Shown in pieces: positions 54,340 to 63,908 of a stretch of DNA of 64,000 nt. The number at the start of each line of letters is the position of its first letter. Position 1 is the first letter of the stretch. Source of the stretch: Acidobacteria bacterium 28-1 (GTDB taxonomy: Bacteria; Acidobacteriota; Blastocatellia; Pyrinomonadales; Pyrinomonadaceae). The position numbers and the translations under genes are program-made. The notes beneath the pieces were generated by a model. It was not told the DNA's origin. It made no database searches and saw only the letters and a program-made list of their open reading frames with translations. The stretch lies in assembly GCA_002050365.1 (NCBI GenBank), contig MWYZ01000048.1:1-64000 (forward strand), read 5' to 3'.

Positions 54340-55566
54340 TTATTGCGAATTTACCAATTTTCCTTCAAACGCCTGTTTCAAAATGCTCTGGCGCAGCGAT
54401 TCGGATTGCGCGAGCGATTGATTGATTGTTTCTTCCAATTTTTCGCAGACGCTCAGACGGCTTTCGATTTCTTCAACGATGCGTTGTTGTTCTTCAGGTG
54501 TTGGCGGAATTGGAACTTCAAATCCTCGCATTGCTTTTAACCCAACATTTTTAATTGTACTTCCTGTCGCCTCTTTATTTGCGTAGCTTTTAAAGCGGTT
54601 CGTAGTTAAGCAATACCTAATAAACCGTTTATCTATTTCGTTTAAGACATTGAAGTAACAAGCACTTTTACCTAGAATGACTTTCTCATTGTTATAGAAT
54701 GCAGTATTGCCAAGCGTCCCGTTTATCGAAACAAAAACTGTTTTATCTGTTAAATTCTTTTTGTGTTTTTCAAATTCAACTTTAGAAACTCTTTTGGTAT
54801 TTTCTTTAATCTCAATTTTTCCGTCTGTTAAATTATTTCCATTTATAAAAAAATAGTCTCCATCGGTTGAATATTTTGGTGTGCCGTGTAATCCGTCACC
54901 TAATATAGAAGATATTTCCTTTATTGTTTTCCACTTCCAACCGTCCGGCAATTCGCCTTCGCTGACGTTTTCGTTGGTCAGTTTGCCTTCAAACGCCCAT
55001 TTCAAGACGGCTTGGCGGTAGGTTTTTAATTGACGGGCGGCGGTTTTGAGGCTTTCGCGTCCCGCGTCTAATTCCGAAAAGAGTTCTTCGATTTTGGCGA
55101 CAATCCGTTCTTGTTCGGCAAGCGGCGGGAGATAAATCGGATAATCGCTGATTTCTTCATAAGAAATTCTCGGTCTATCGCCAGAAGTTTTTGCATTTAC
55201 GAATCTAACAAAATCTCGTGAATGCAAAATATACTGCAACAAATCTGGGGTGAAAATTGGCAAACATTCAAGAATTATAAATTCACCAGAGCAAACTCCA
55301 TCAAATTCGGCTTTATAGACTTTATTTAAATATGGGCGCATTCTGCCGTATAAAACTTGACCTGACTTAAAACGATTGCCAGCACTTTTAAAATCCTTGA
55401 AGTCATATAAAAATGCGGGCTTCAATCCATTTGGCTCAATACAATCCATTCCGATAAACTTCGCGTCAGGTGCATCTGATGGCAATGCTTTAAGAGTTTT
55501 CTTAGTTACAACTTCGCTTAACTTTGAGACTTCCCAATTTTTCGGTAATTCGTTTTTGTTTATCAT
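54340..55566 (-). CDS. hsdS: Type I restriction-modification specificity subunit
   Basis: A 408-residue DNA-recognition subunit with two target-recognition domains. The central conserved region PLAEQERIVAKIEELFSELD precedes a coiled stretch, and the matching C-terminal copy PEEQQRIVEEIESRLSVCEK follows the second domain. The two halves therefore recognise a bipartite site. The bases recognised cannot be predicted. A perfect 23-base inverted repeat lies just upstream of its start. Confidence 0.92.
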   Translation of the reverse strand: MINKNELPKNWEVSKLSEVVTKKTLKALPSDAPDAKFIGMDCIEPNGLKPAFLYDFKDFKSAGNRFKSGQVLYGRMRPYLNKVYKAEFDGVCSGEFIILECLPIFTPDLLQYILHSRDFVRFVNAKTSGDRPRISYEEISDYPIYLPPLAEQERIVAKIEELFSELDAGRESLKTAARQLKTYRQAVLKWAFEGKLTNENVSEGELPDGWKWKTIKEISSILGDGLHGTPKYSTDGDYFFINGNNLTDGKIEIKENTKRVSKVEFEKHKKNLTDKTVFVSINGTLGNTAFYNNEKVILGKSACYFNVLNEIDKRFIRYCLTTNRFKSYANKEATGSTIKNVGLKAMRGFEVPIPPTPEEQQRIVEEIESRLSVCEKLEETINQSLAQSESLRQSILKQAFEGKLVNSQ

Positions 55567-55583
55567 TGTGTGCCGCTATCAGA

Positions 55584-55643
55584 GTCCGACAAACTTCAGT
55601 TTGTCGCTCGCTCATACGTTCGACAAACTGAAGTTTGTCGGAC
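55584..55643. repeat. Perfect 23-base inverted repeat between hsdS and hsdR
   Basis: GTCCGACAAACTTCAGTTTG... (55584-55606) and its exact reverse complement at 55621-55643 enclose a 14-base loop. Each arm is itself partly palindromic (ACAAACT/AGTTTGT). It sits right after the hsdR stop and 18 bases before the hsdS start, so it could modulate readthrough or be a REP-like mobile element. Confidence 0.8.
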
Positions 55644-55645
55644 AT

Positions 55646-58423
55646 CTATGCCGCGAGAGCTTCGTTTATTTCTTCGATAATCGGATTCATCTGCTCGCCG
55701 AAAAGCTGATACATTTTGCCCAAACCTCCGACGGGCGCGAACGGTTCGTATTCAAAATCCGACTCTTCGACGTGAAACGAAGTGGCGATGTGGTCTTTTA
55801 TCATTCGCAGCCACTGCATCTGTTCTTCGCTGAATTTCAGCGCGCCGGATTGTTTGCCGAAAACCCAGTTTTGAAAATTGCGGTCAATTGTTTTGCCGTA
55901 ATCAGTTAATTTTTCGTCAATGCCCGAAACTTTCCTGACCAGCGCGACGAGCGCGGTCAGTTCGGTTTTCGCCGCGCCGCCGCTTTCGCCGAGTTCTTCG
56001 TAAGCGCGCCAGACGTTGAGCGGCGCGATGCGCGGGCGTTCGGTCTTTAACAGGTCGCACAAATCTCGAATCATTTTATAAGTCAATTCGCGCCTGTGAT
56101 ATGGCTGACCGTAAAAAATCTGCAAAGCCGTAATCTCGTCGCGGTGTTCGGCAATCCACGCTGCAAAATCGCTGACTATCTCGTTTGCCTGCGCGTTTGT
56201 TTCCTCGCTCCAGCCCGCTTTTATGAGCCGGTCGGGATTGATAATGTCAATTATCTGGTCGAGACGGCGGCGCACGTTTTCGACGTATTCGTTAAATTCG
56301 CCGGTGAAAATCTCAGCCGCCTGTTCGATAATCTGTTCGTGTTTTTCTTTAACCAGGCGTTCGATTTCGTCGGCGGCGAGATTCGGATTTTCGCTTTTAA
56401 TTGTCGCTTCAATTTCTTCAAGCGTGTCTGGATCGTAAGCGTTGAGCAGAGCTTTCGCTATTTCGCTCGCGGTTTTGTCCTGCGCTTTGGCTTTGAACTG
56501 TTCGCGCTCGCGTTCGCTGATTTGCCGGTCGAGCCGGACAAGACGGCTGGCGATACTGGAAAACGTATCGGCATCGCGCACGCCGACGGCAACCGCGCCG
56601 AGAAGGTCTTTGAGCGCGACTCCGGGCGCGCGTTCGAGCGGTCGGCTGTCGGTCTTACAGCTTCGTGTTACGCCAACCGCGTCAACAATGACGAAATGAT
56701 CTTTGGTCAGTCGGGCGGTCGGCGTTACCTTTCGCAAATCATCGAGCGTGATGGTGCGCGTGCCGCGTCCTTTCATCTGCTCGAAATAATTGCGGCTTCG
56801 CACGTCGCGCATAAACAAAAGGCATTCGAGCGGGCGCACGTCCGTTCCCGTCGCAATCATATCAACCGTGACGGCGATGCGCGGATAATAATCGTTGCGA
56901 AACTGCGTCAAAATTGATTTCGGGTCTTCTACGGTTTTATAAGTAACCTTTTTGCAAAAACTGTTTCCCTCGGCAAACTCTTCGCGGACGATGTTTATAA
57001 TGTCGTCGGCGTGGCTGTCGGTCTTGGCAAAAATTAAAGTTTTCGGCACTTCAAATTCTTTTGTTTTTTCGTCAAAACGGTCGGGAAACATTTCCGGCAG
57101 TTTTTCCTTGAATGTGCGAATGACCATTCGCATCTGGTTCGGATTAACCACGGATTTATCAAGCTGCGCGTTTGTATAAGCCGTGTCTTCATCTAGCAGC
57201 TGCCAGCGTTTTTTACGCGACAATTTTTCGCGGAAATCAACGTATTCGCCTTTCCAAACAATCGCGCCGTTTCGCGTGATGTCGGTTTCGATCTCGTAAT
57301 TCGTAAAGCCGACGTTCACGCCGTCAATCACGGCTTGCTCGTGCGTGTATTCGCTGACGACATTTTGATTGAAATAGCCAAACGTCCGATTGTCCGGCGT
57401 TGCCGTCAAACCGATCTGAAAAGCGTCGAAGTATTCCAGAACCTGTTTCCAGAGATTGTAAATCGAGCGATGACATTCATCAATCACGACGAAATCGAAA
57501 AACTCAATCGGCAATCTGTCGCTATATTCGACCGGCTGCGGGGTTTTCGCCTGCCAGAAAATCTCGTTCGGGTTCGTCTCCTCGCTCGACTCGTCCAATT
57601 CGCGCCCGCGCAAAACCGAATAAAGCCGCTGAATAGTGCTGATATAAACTTGATTGTCGGTCGGTATAAAACCCGACTTTAAGCGATGCACGCCGTAAAG
57701 CTCTGTAAATTTGCGGTTATCGTCGTTCGGCAGATAAGCCATAAATTCCTGCTCGGCTTGCTCGCCCAAATTTTTCGTATCAACGATAAACAAAATCCGT
57801 TTCGCGTTCGTGTATTTCAAAAGCCGGTAAACGAACGTAACCGCCGTGTAAGTTTTTCCCGAACCGGTCGCCATCTGCACGAGCGCGCGCGGGCGGTTTT
57901 CCCGAAATGATTTTTCGAGATTTGTGATTGCGTTAATCTGGCAATCACGAAGGCGTTCCGGCGGCAGTGCGGGCAGTTTCTGAAAACTGTTCCGCAGAGT
58001 GTCGGATTGCTTCAGCCACTCACGGAAAGTTTCCGGCTTGTGAAAGGAAAAGATGGGGCGCGAGCGCGGCTTTTCGTCGCGGTAATCGGTAAAACGCGTC
58101 AAATCTCCGGTGCTTTCATAGACGAATGGCAGCGCATCGTTATTAAGATATTTCAGTTTCGCGTTGGCATATTCGGTGGATTGATCTTCGACCTGCGTCA
58201 ATTGAAAGCCTTTGTCTTCCGCTTTCGCTTCGATAATTCCGCACGGCTTTTTATCAACAAACAAAACATAATCCGCCGGTCCGACATCGGTTTGATACTC
58301 ACGAACGGCAACGCCGAGACGTTCGCCGAGATTGATTTTCTTTTTATCCTGAACCGCCCAGCCGCAAGCCCTGAGCTGCTTGTCTATATTATCTCGCGCA
58401 AATTGTTCGGGATTCTGATTCAT
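55646..58423 (-). CDS. hsdR: Type I restriction-modification motor/nuclease subunit
   Basis: A 925-residue SF2 translocase with endonuclease. The N-terminal PD-(D/E)XK region is VGPADYVLFVDKKPCGIIEA with the catalytic D...EAK. Helicase motifs are VQMATGSGKTYTAVTF, FVVIDECHRS, LTATPD and IAVTVDMIATGTDV. The C-terminal helical part binds the methylase. It is first in the minus-strand hsd operon. Intact by length and motifs. Confidence 0.95.
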   Translation of the reverse strand: MNQNPEQFARDNIDKQLRACGWAVQDKKKINLGERLGVAVREYQTDVGPADYVLFVDKKPCGIIEAKAEDKGFQLTQVEDQSTEYANAKLKYLNNDALPFVYESTGDLTRFTDYRDEKPRSRPIFSFHKPETFREWLKQSDTLRNSFQKLPALPPERLRDCQINAITNLEKSFRENRPRALVQMATGSGKTYTAVTFVYRLLKYTNAKRILFIVDTKNLGEQAEQEFMAYLPNDDNRKFTELYGVHRLKSGFIPTDNQVYISTIQRLYSVLRGRELDESSEETNPNEIFWQAKTPQPVEYSDRLPIEFFDFVVIDECHRSIYNLWKQVLEYFDAFQIGLTATPDNRTFGYFNQNVVSEYTHEQAVIDGVNVGFTNYEIETDITRNGAIVWKGEYVDFREKLSRKKRWQLLDEDTAYTNAQLDKSVVNPNQMRMVIRTFKEKLPEMFPDRFDEKTKEFEVPKTLIFAKTDSHADDIINIVREEFAEGNSFCKKVTYKTVEDPKSILTQFRNDYYPRIAVTVDMIATGTDVRPLECLLFMRDVRSRNYFEQMKGRGTRTITLDDLRKVTPTARLTKDHFVIVDAVGVTRSCKTDSRPLERAPGVALKDLLGAVAVGVRDADTFSSIASRLVRLDRQISEREREQFKAKAQDKTASEIAKALLNAYDPDTLEEIEATIKSENPNLAADEIERLVKEKHEQIIEQAAEIFTGEFNEYVENVRRRLDQIIDIINPDRLIKAGWSEETNAQANEIVSDFAAWIAEHRDEITALQIFYGQPYHRRELTYKMIRDLCDLLKTERPRIAPLNVWRAYEELGESGGAAKTELTALVALVRKVSGIDEKLTDYGKTIDRNFQNWVFGKQSGALKFSEEQMQWLRMIKDHIATSFHVEESDFEYEPFAPVGGLGKMYQLFGEQMNPIIEEINEALAA

Positions 58424-58661
58424 TCGTCACAAACGTCCGCTGCCGGAGCGAAGTTCTAAATCTGATTCATTTTTTGTTTTCGTTTGTAAAGGCGACATTC
58501 ATTTGCGTTTTTTGTTATAAACACGCTAATTCAAATGCTCGCTTTAATTTACCTTATATAAGAAATTTACTCAAAAACCTGTTTGCTAAGTAGTGTAAAA
58601 ATAATATGTAACAAGCTCTCGGTATTTGCAAATATCACCCTAGCGGGAATAACATTCTGCT

Positions 58662-59261
58662 ATGCAGGGAAACGCCGAAAAAATTCAAAAACTTCTCGAA
58701 GAAAACAACATCGTGCGCTCAAGCGATTTGACGAAAATCGGCGTGCCGCTCATTTATCTATCGCGCCTGGTCGAAAAAGGTGAACTGTTAAAAATCGGAC
58801 ACGGAGTTTACACCAGGACAACCGCGAATTTTAACGAAAATCAGAGTTTGCTGGAAGCGATAAATACGATTCCGAACAGCGTCGTTTGTTTGCTTTCCGC
58901 CTTGCGCTTTCACGAATTGACGACGCAAAATCCGTTTGAGATTTGGTTGGCAATCGAAGCAAAAGCGTGGCGACCAAAAACGCAGATTCTACCGCTCAGA
59001 CTAAATTATTTTTCCGGCAAAGCCTTTACCGAAGGCATCGAAACGCGCGACATCGAAGGCGTCACGCTGCGCGTTTATAATCCGGCGAAAACCGTCGCCG
59101 ATTGTTTCAAATACCGCAACAAAATCGGTCTCGATGTCGCCCTCGAAGCCCTGCGCGACGCGTGGCGACAGAAAAAAGCGACAATGGATGAACTCTGGCA
59201 TTACGCCAAAATCTGCCGGATGTCGAACGTTATGCACCCGTATCTCGAATCTCTTGTATGA
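58662..59261 (+). CDS. AbiEi-family antitoxin
   Basis: A 199-residue protein. The N-terminal winged helix (IQKLLEENNIVRSSDLTKIG) is followed by the AbiEi body (LLSALRFHELTTQNPFEIWL, then YNPAKTVADCFKYRNKIGLD). AbiEi proteins repress their own promoter and neutralise the AbiEii nucleotidyltransferase of type IV toxin-antitoxin systems. Here the stop overlaps an ATG by four bases as in intact abiE operons, but the partner stops after 11 codons. It is now an orphan. Confidence 0.85.
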   Translation: MQGNAEKIQKLLEENNIVRSSDLTKIGVPLIYLSRLVEKGELLKIGHGVYTRTTANFNENQSLLEAINTIPNSVVCLLSALRFHELTTQNPFEIWLAIEAKAWRPKTQILPLRLNYFSGKAFTEGIETRDIEGVTLRVYNPAKTVADCFKYRNKIGLDVALEALRDAWRQKKATMDELWHYAKICRMSNVMHPYLESLV

Positions 59262-59293
59262 CCGAACCGAAAAAAGATATTGCCGCTTATTGA
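59258..59293 (+). pseudogene. AbiEii remnant (11 codons)
   Basis: The ATG overlapping the AbiEi stop begins MTEPKKDIAAY then TGA. AbiEii proteins usually begin with a similar MT-P-K-x-I-A-A-S motif before the conserved RQRLLN stretch. The match is short, so this is inference from position plus a few residues. The McrB gene starts nine bases further on, so the toxin appears to have been replaced. Confidence 0.5.
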
Positions 59294-59302
59294 TAATTAC
59301 TT

Positions 59303-61915
59303 ATGAACGAACAAATCCAATACATCACGTCTTTGGCAAAGCAGTATAAAATTTACGCCGAACAGCCGGAAGAATTACTCGCCGCTCTTAACGAACTTCC
59401 CGAAACGACCGTTAAGACAATTTATGACGAATACGGAAGCGGCGAGCGGTTTCAGCCGGTTAATGTGCTTCGGGCTGAAGCGGCGCGGGAGCTTCTCAAC
59501 GGCGAAGAATTAAGCAAGGAAAAAGTTGAAGAAATAAAAGCGAAAATTCGCGCTAAGGATTTGGATTATTTCTCGCATCTGCCGGCTGAGATTTTGTCGG
59601 GACTTGAAAATTACGCCGTCGGGAAACGTGATATTTTTGCCAACTGGCAGAAAGACTGGAATGTATTTCACACGTTTTTCTATCGCGGCAAAACAAAAGA
59701 AACCGTCCAGATTTATCTCGAACAAATTTGCAAACGCCTGCTCGATGATCTGCAGCTTAGCGATTATAAATTTCACACGGTGGATTTTCAGGGCGCGAAT
59801 AATTTTGGTTCAGATTACTGCTGGCTCGCGCTTTATCCGCAGAATAAACCTTCACACAAAGATGCCCACCAGTTTTTTCTAAGATTTGAAGCGGCGGTTG
59901 AAGCCGGGCAGGTGGAAGGCTCAAATATCGGATTTCATCTCCACGATACGCGGCGCGTCGAAACTTATGAGGAAATCTTAAATATCCTGAATGAACTGAA
60001 ACCGAAAATAATCAGTTTGAATCAAAAAATCCGCAGCTTTTTCAAATTCGCGCCCGGCGAACAGGCAAAGTATTGGGAGCCGTTTAAGAACGAAGGCATC
60101 GCCGCTTTAAGTTACAACAATTTTCCCATCGAAGATATTTCGGAACTTAATTCACGCGAAGAATTGAATGTGGCAGCCGGTTTGCCCGCTGAAAGTCAAT
60201 CGAATGAAACATGGAATTTATGGCTTTTCAAAACAGCCAATGTCGGCGATGTAGTTTTTGCCAGCAAGGGCGTTTCCATTTGTCTCGGCATCGGTATTAT
60301 CAAAGGCGCATATTATTACGACGAAGACGCTGACGAATACAAACACCGGCGACAGGTCAATTGGATCACCGATAAAGTTTATCAATATACGGCTAATTCA
60401 TTAAAGAATTATAAAACGCTGTTTCGTCCCGATACTTTTAGTCCAACATTGGTCTCTAATTTTATTTTGAGCGAATACGCGCGGCTTTACCCGGACCTAA
60501 AAGCGATTTTCGATGAGCATAATTTGACCTACACGGAAATTGAGCCAAATGAATTGCCGGAAATTTCGCCTGAGATTGAAACGAGCGAAACGGAAAGAGA
60601 TGAAATAAATTTCTGGTGGCTCAATGCCAATCCGAACATCTGGAAACTCAGCGATTTTAAGGAAGGCGAGCGGCAAACTTACACTTCGCGCAACGAAAAA
60701 GGAAACAAACGGCGCGTCTATAAATATTTTGAAGCGGTCGAGCCGGGCGATTTGGTCATCGGCTACGAAAGCACGCCGACCAAACAGATTAAAGCGATTT
60801 TGGAAATCACCAGACCGCTTCATCAGACAGAAGCAGGTGAAGTAATCGAGTTTGAATTGATTGAAAAACTCGAAATTCCCGTTTTCTGGAGCGAACTGCA
60901 AAACAACGCCGGACTAAAAAATTGCGAAGTTTTTATCAATAATCAAGGCAGTCTTTTCAAGCTCGCCGAGGACGAATACGACATCATCCGCGAAGTTATT
61001 GATTCCAAAAACATCGCGCAGGAAGCGAAACTCGGCTCACTTGAAATCAAACCTTATTCCTTTCGAGACGATGCGGACAAACCTTTTATTTCTGAAGCGG
61101 ATTTTCTGCAAACGGTCGAACTTCTGCGGCGCAAAAAGAACATCATTCTGCAGGGCGCGCCCGGCGTCGGGAAAACCTTTATCGCCCGCAAAATCGCTTA
61201 CGAGCTGATGGGTTTTAAGAATGACGCAAACATTGAAATGGTGCAGTTTCATCAATCCTACAGTTACGAAGATTTTGTGCAGGGTTTGCGTCCCTCAAAA
61301 AGCGGTTTTGAACTCAGAAACGGCGTTTTTTATACTTTCTGCCAGCAAGCCTTGGCGCATCCTGAACGTCAATTTTTCCTTATCATTGACGAAATCAATC
61401 GCGGAAACTTGAGCAAGATTTTCGGCGAATTGATGATGCTCATCGAAGCCGATAAACGAAGCGAAAAATTTGCGGTGAAAATGACTTATTCGGAAGACGA
61501 AGCCGACCGTTTTTTCGTCCCGCCGAATCTTTACATTATCGGTACGATGAACACGGCGGACAGAAGTTTGGCGATTGTTGACTATGCCTTGCGCCGACGT
61601 TTTGCGTTCATCAATCTACAGCCGGAATTTGGCGAGAAATTTGTCGAATTCTTACAAAACGGCGGCGTTTCAAATCCGACAATTGAATTTATTCGAGTTT
61701 CGGTCGGAAAAGTGAATCAAGAAATCGCGGGCGACATTAATCTCGGCGGCGGTTTTCAAATCGGGCATAGTTATTTCTGTACGAAAAACGGCGCGGGCAG
61801 CGAAACAGACTGGCTCAGGGAAATTTTCACATTTGAAATTAAACCGCTGCTCGAAGAAATCTGGTTTGACGACGCGGCAAAAGTTGAAGAAATGATGCGC
61901 ATTTTGAATGCTTAG
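59303..61915 (+). CDS. McrB-type GTPase with PUA/EVE-like reader domains
   Basis: A 870-residue protein. The N-terminal region (about 1-270) is helical plus a single-strand-type domain (RDIFANWQKDWNVFHTFFYR). Then comes a PUA-like stretch (NLWLFKTANVGDVVFASKGV), followed by a clear EVE domain (WWLNANPNIWKLSDFKEGER, then FEAVEPGDLVIGYESTPTKQ). The AAA+ motor has Walker A LQGAPGVGKTFIAR, Walker B FFLIIDEINRGN, and the McrB signature IGTMNTADRSL. EVE domains read modified bases, so it probably targets phage DNA with modified cytosine or similar. McrC follows five bases on. Confidence 0.88.
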   Translation: MNEQIQYITSLAKQYKIYAEQPEELLAALNELPETTVKTIYDEYGSGERFQPVNVLRAEAARELLNGEELSKEKVEEIKAKIRAKDLDYFSHLPAEILSGLENYAVGKRDIFANWQKDWNVFHTFFYRGKTKETVQIYLEQICKRLLDDLQLSDYKFHTVDFQGANNFGSDYCWLALYPQNKPSHKDAHQFFLRFEAAVEAGQVEGSNIGFHLHDTRRVETYEEILNILNELKPKIISLNQKIRSFFKFAPGEQAKYWEPFKNEGIAALSYNNFPIEDISELNSREELNVAAGLPAESQSNETWNLWLFKTANVGDVVFASKGVSICLGIGIIKGAYYYDEDADEYKHRRQVNWITDKVYQYTANSLKNYKTLFRPDTFSPTLVSNFILSEYARLYPDLKAIFDEHNLTYTEIEPNELPEISPEIETSETERDEINFWWLNANPNIWKLSDFKEGERQTYTSRNEKGNKRRVYKYFEAVEPGDLVIGYESTPTKQIKAILEITRPLHQTEAGEVIEFELIEKLEIPVFWSELQNNAGLKNCEVFINNQGSLFKLAEDEYDIIREVIDSKNIAQEAKLGSLEIKPYSFRDDADKPFISEADFLQTVELLRRKKNIILQGAPGVGKTFIARKIAYELMGFKNDANIEMVQFHQSYSYEDFVQGLRPSKSGFELRNGVFYTFCQQALAHPERQFFLIIDEINRGNLSKIFGELMMLIEADKRSEKFAVKMTYSEDEADRFFVPPNLYIIGTMNTADRSLAIVDYALRRRFAFINLQPEFGEKFVEFLQNGGVSNPTIEFIRVSVGKVNQEIAGDINLGGGFQIGHSYFCTKNGAGSETDWLREIFTFEIKPLLEEIWFDDAAKVEEMMRILNA

Positions 61916-61920
61916 AATCA

Positions 61921-62964
61921 ATGTCAATTCCAATCGAAAACATCTATTACCTGCTTTGTTACGCGTGGAATAAGCTCGACGAAAAAGAGCGCGTGGCAGT
62001 TTCGGCGGAAGATTACACGAAGCTGCTCGATTTACTGGCAAAAGTGTTGATTAACTCAACACGAATTTTGCTCAAACGCGGCATTGACCGCAATTACATT
62101 GATATAACAACCGAATTTGCCGGTGTCAAAGGTAAATTGGAACTCAGTCAAACAATTAAAACTCAGTTGCTCTTAAAACAAAAAACCGTTTGCAGCTTTG
62201 ACGAATTTTCCTCAAACGTTTTAACTAATCAAATTTTAGTCGCTACATTAAATCGTTTGATCAGAACTGAAGGTTTAGATACGAATCTAAAAAGCGAAAT
62301 CAAAAATCTTCTGTGGCGTTTTGATGAAATTCAGCCGATTGAACTGAAAGGCACAGATTTCGGCAAGGTCAGACTGCACCGCAATAATAAATTTTATAAT
62401 TTCATTCTCAATGTTTGTCATCTGATTTACGAAAACAGTCTTCTGTCGGAAAAAACCGGCGATTGGCATTTCAACGATTTTCTGCGCGACGAAAGAAAAA
62501 TGAATCAATTGTTTGAAGCCTTTCTGCGAAATTTTTACGCTATCGAACAAAAGAATTTTAAGGTCAGAAGAGAAAACATCTACTGGCAATTTTCCTCAGA
62601 CGACAAGGGAAATTCGCGGTTTCTCCCGCTGATGCAAACTGACATCACGCTTGAAAACGAAACTGCCAAAATAATCATTGACGCAAAATTTTATAAAGAA
62701 ACTCTCAAATCAAACTACGGCGCGGAAAAGATTACATCGGCAAATCTGTATCAACTTTTCAGTTACCTGCTCAATCAGCGCAATAGCGATCCAAAGACTC
62801 AAACAGCGACCGGAATTTTGATTTACCCGACAATCGAGCAAGATTATGATTTACAGTTTCGTTACCAAAACCACAATGTTCTAATCAAAACCGTCAATCT
62901 AAACAGCGATTGGCGAAGCATCGAATATAGATTAAAGGAAATAATTAATCTGCACTTCTGTTAA
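61921..62964 (+). CDS. mcrC: McrC-type nuclease subunit
   Basis: A 347-residue partner of McrB. The N-terminus IPIENIYYLLCYAWNKLDEK is typical of McrC. The PD-(D/E)XK core is in LPLMQTDITLENETAKIIID, followed by AKFYKETLKSNYGAEKITSA, where D...DAK provides the catalytic residues. It cuts DNA bound by the McrB ring. The five-base spacing indicates an operon. Confidence 0.9.
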   Translation: MSIPIENIYYLLCYAWNKLDEKERVAVSAEDYTKLLDLLAKVLINSTRILLKRGIDRNYIDITTEFAGVKGKLELSQTIKTQLLLKQKTVCSFDEFSSNVLTNQILVATLNRLIRTEGLDTNLKSEIKNLLWRFDEIQPIELKGTDFGKVRLHRNNKFYNFILNVCHLIYENSLLSEKTGDWHFNDFLRDERKMNQLFEAFLRNFYAIEQKNFKVRRENIYWQFSSDDKGNSRFLPLMQTDITLENETAKIIIDAKFYKETLKSNYGAEKITSANLYQLFSYLLNQRNSDPKTQTATGILIYPTIEQDYDLQFRYQNHNVLIKTVNLNSDWRSIEYRLKEIINLHFC

Positions 62965-62987
62965 AGTTCTGCTCAATCAATTCTATT

Positions 62988-63500
62988 TCAAGCTGCGAGT
63001 TTGTCGCGCCGCGTTCGATTAGTGATTTCTTCGCGCCCGTAAATTAATTCGATTTCTTCAAACGAATAAACTTTTCCACTTTTGTTTGACGATGGAACGG
63101 CGGCGAAATACCAGGATTGTTTGTTTTTCGACCAACGAAAGCGGATTTTGTCGGCGCTTTCAAAGGATTTGATTCGGTCTTTGTAAAGGTAAGTTTCGCC
63201 TTCGAGCCAAAGCCAGAAGCCGCGAATTATTACCGAAACATTTTCGGGCAAAGTAACGGCGAATTCGATTGCTTCGCGTAGTGGTTCAAAACCGGCGTTG
63301 GCTTGTTCTCTTCTATATTCGTTTTCTTCCGCAGGAATCGCGCGGCGCATTGCTTCGGTGTATTCGGCGTTGATAAATTGCATCGTCGCGGTATCGCCGC
63401 CGAGATCGGAATGATATTTTTTGGCTAAATCTCGATAGCGGTTTTTTACTTCTTCGATGGTTCGGCAATCAGTGAAAAAATTTGTTGTAGTTGTCGGCAT
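62988..63500 (-). CDS. DnaJ-domain protein with altered HPD
   Basis: A 170-residue protein. The N-terminal J-domain is TIEEVKNRYRDLAKKYHSDL with HSD in place of HPD, so DnaK stimulation is doubtful. The C-terminal part (GFWLWLEGETYLYKDRIKSF, then KIRFRWSKNKQSWYFAAVPS) is typical of phage- or island-borne J-like proteins. GAGGAG lies shortly before the ATG. It converges on mcrC. Confidence 0.75.
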   Translation of the reverse strand: MPTTTTNFFTDCRTIEEVKNRYRDLAKKYHSDLGGDTATMQFINAEYTEAMRRAIPAEENEYRREQANAGFEPLREAIEFAVTLPENVSVIIRGFWLWLEGETYLYKDRIKSFESADKIRFRWSKNKQSWYFAAVPSSNKSGKVYSFEEIELIYGREEITNRTRRDKLAA

Positions 63501-63610
63501 TTCGTTTTCTCCTCAAACATTCGTTTATCAACAGGAAATTAAAACCGTGGATAAGGTGAAACGCCCGCGCGGGCGCGGCGTTGCGTGGTTGCCTCGCCGC
63601 GCCCGTGATT

Positions 63611-63847
63611 TCAAAGCCGGAAATCACTCGCTTTTTTGATCTCGGCGAGCGCGCAAAGCGCGTCGTGCAATTGGCGGCAAGCCGTGTTGCGGTCTTCCCA
63701 ATCCAGCGGCGCGTCCAGCCCGACGATGTGCGCGGCGAATCTGATGTGATTTTCGATCTCTTCAAATTTTCGCGCCGGGACGCGAAACGCGATCACGCGA
63801 AACGGCAAAACTCTGGCGGTCGTGGTTGGTTTTGAATTTTGTGTCAT
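63611..63847 (-). CDS. Small hypothetical island protein
   Basis: A 78-residue soluble protein (RVIAFRVPARKFEEIENHIR, then WEDRNTACRQLHDALCALAE). Not recognised. AAGGAG lies at good distance before the ATG. It sits between the DnaJ-like and SWIM-like genes on the same strand and is probably part of the same accessory operon. Confidence 0.6.
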   Translation of the reverse strand: MTQNSKPTTTARVLPFRVIAFRVPARKFEEIENHIRFAAHIVGLDAPLDWEDRNTACRQLHDALCALAEIKKASDFRL

Positions 63848-63866
63848 TGCGATTTCTCCTTTTTAC

Positions 63867-63895
63867 GCGCGGGCGCGAATGAAAAACGCGCCCGC
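63867..63895. other. GC-rich hairpin between accessory genes
   Basis: CGCGGGCGCG and CGCGCCCGCG form a perfect ten-base stem around AATGAAAAA. No strong T run follows on the minus strand, so it may be an attenuator or a repeat rather than a full terminator. A similar palindrome CGCCCGCGCGGGCG lies near 63563. Confidence 0.5.
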
Positions 63896-63908
63896 GTCTT
63901 TCGATTTT

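Noticed and set aside
56096-56917. 273-codon ORF on the plus strand
   Set aside because: It is fully antisense to hsdR, which has clear motifs.
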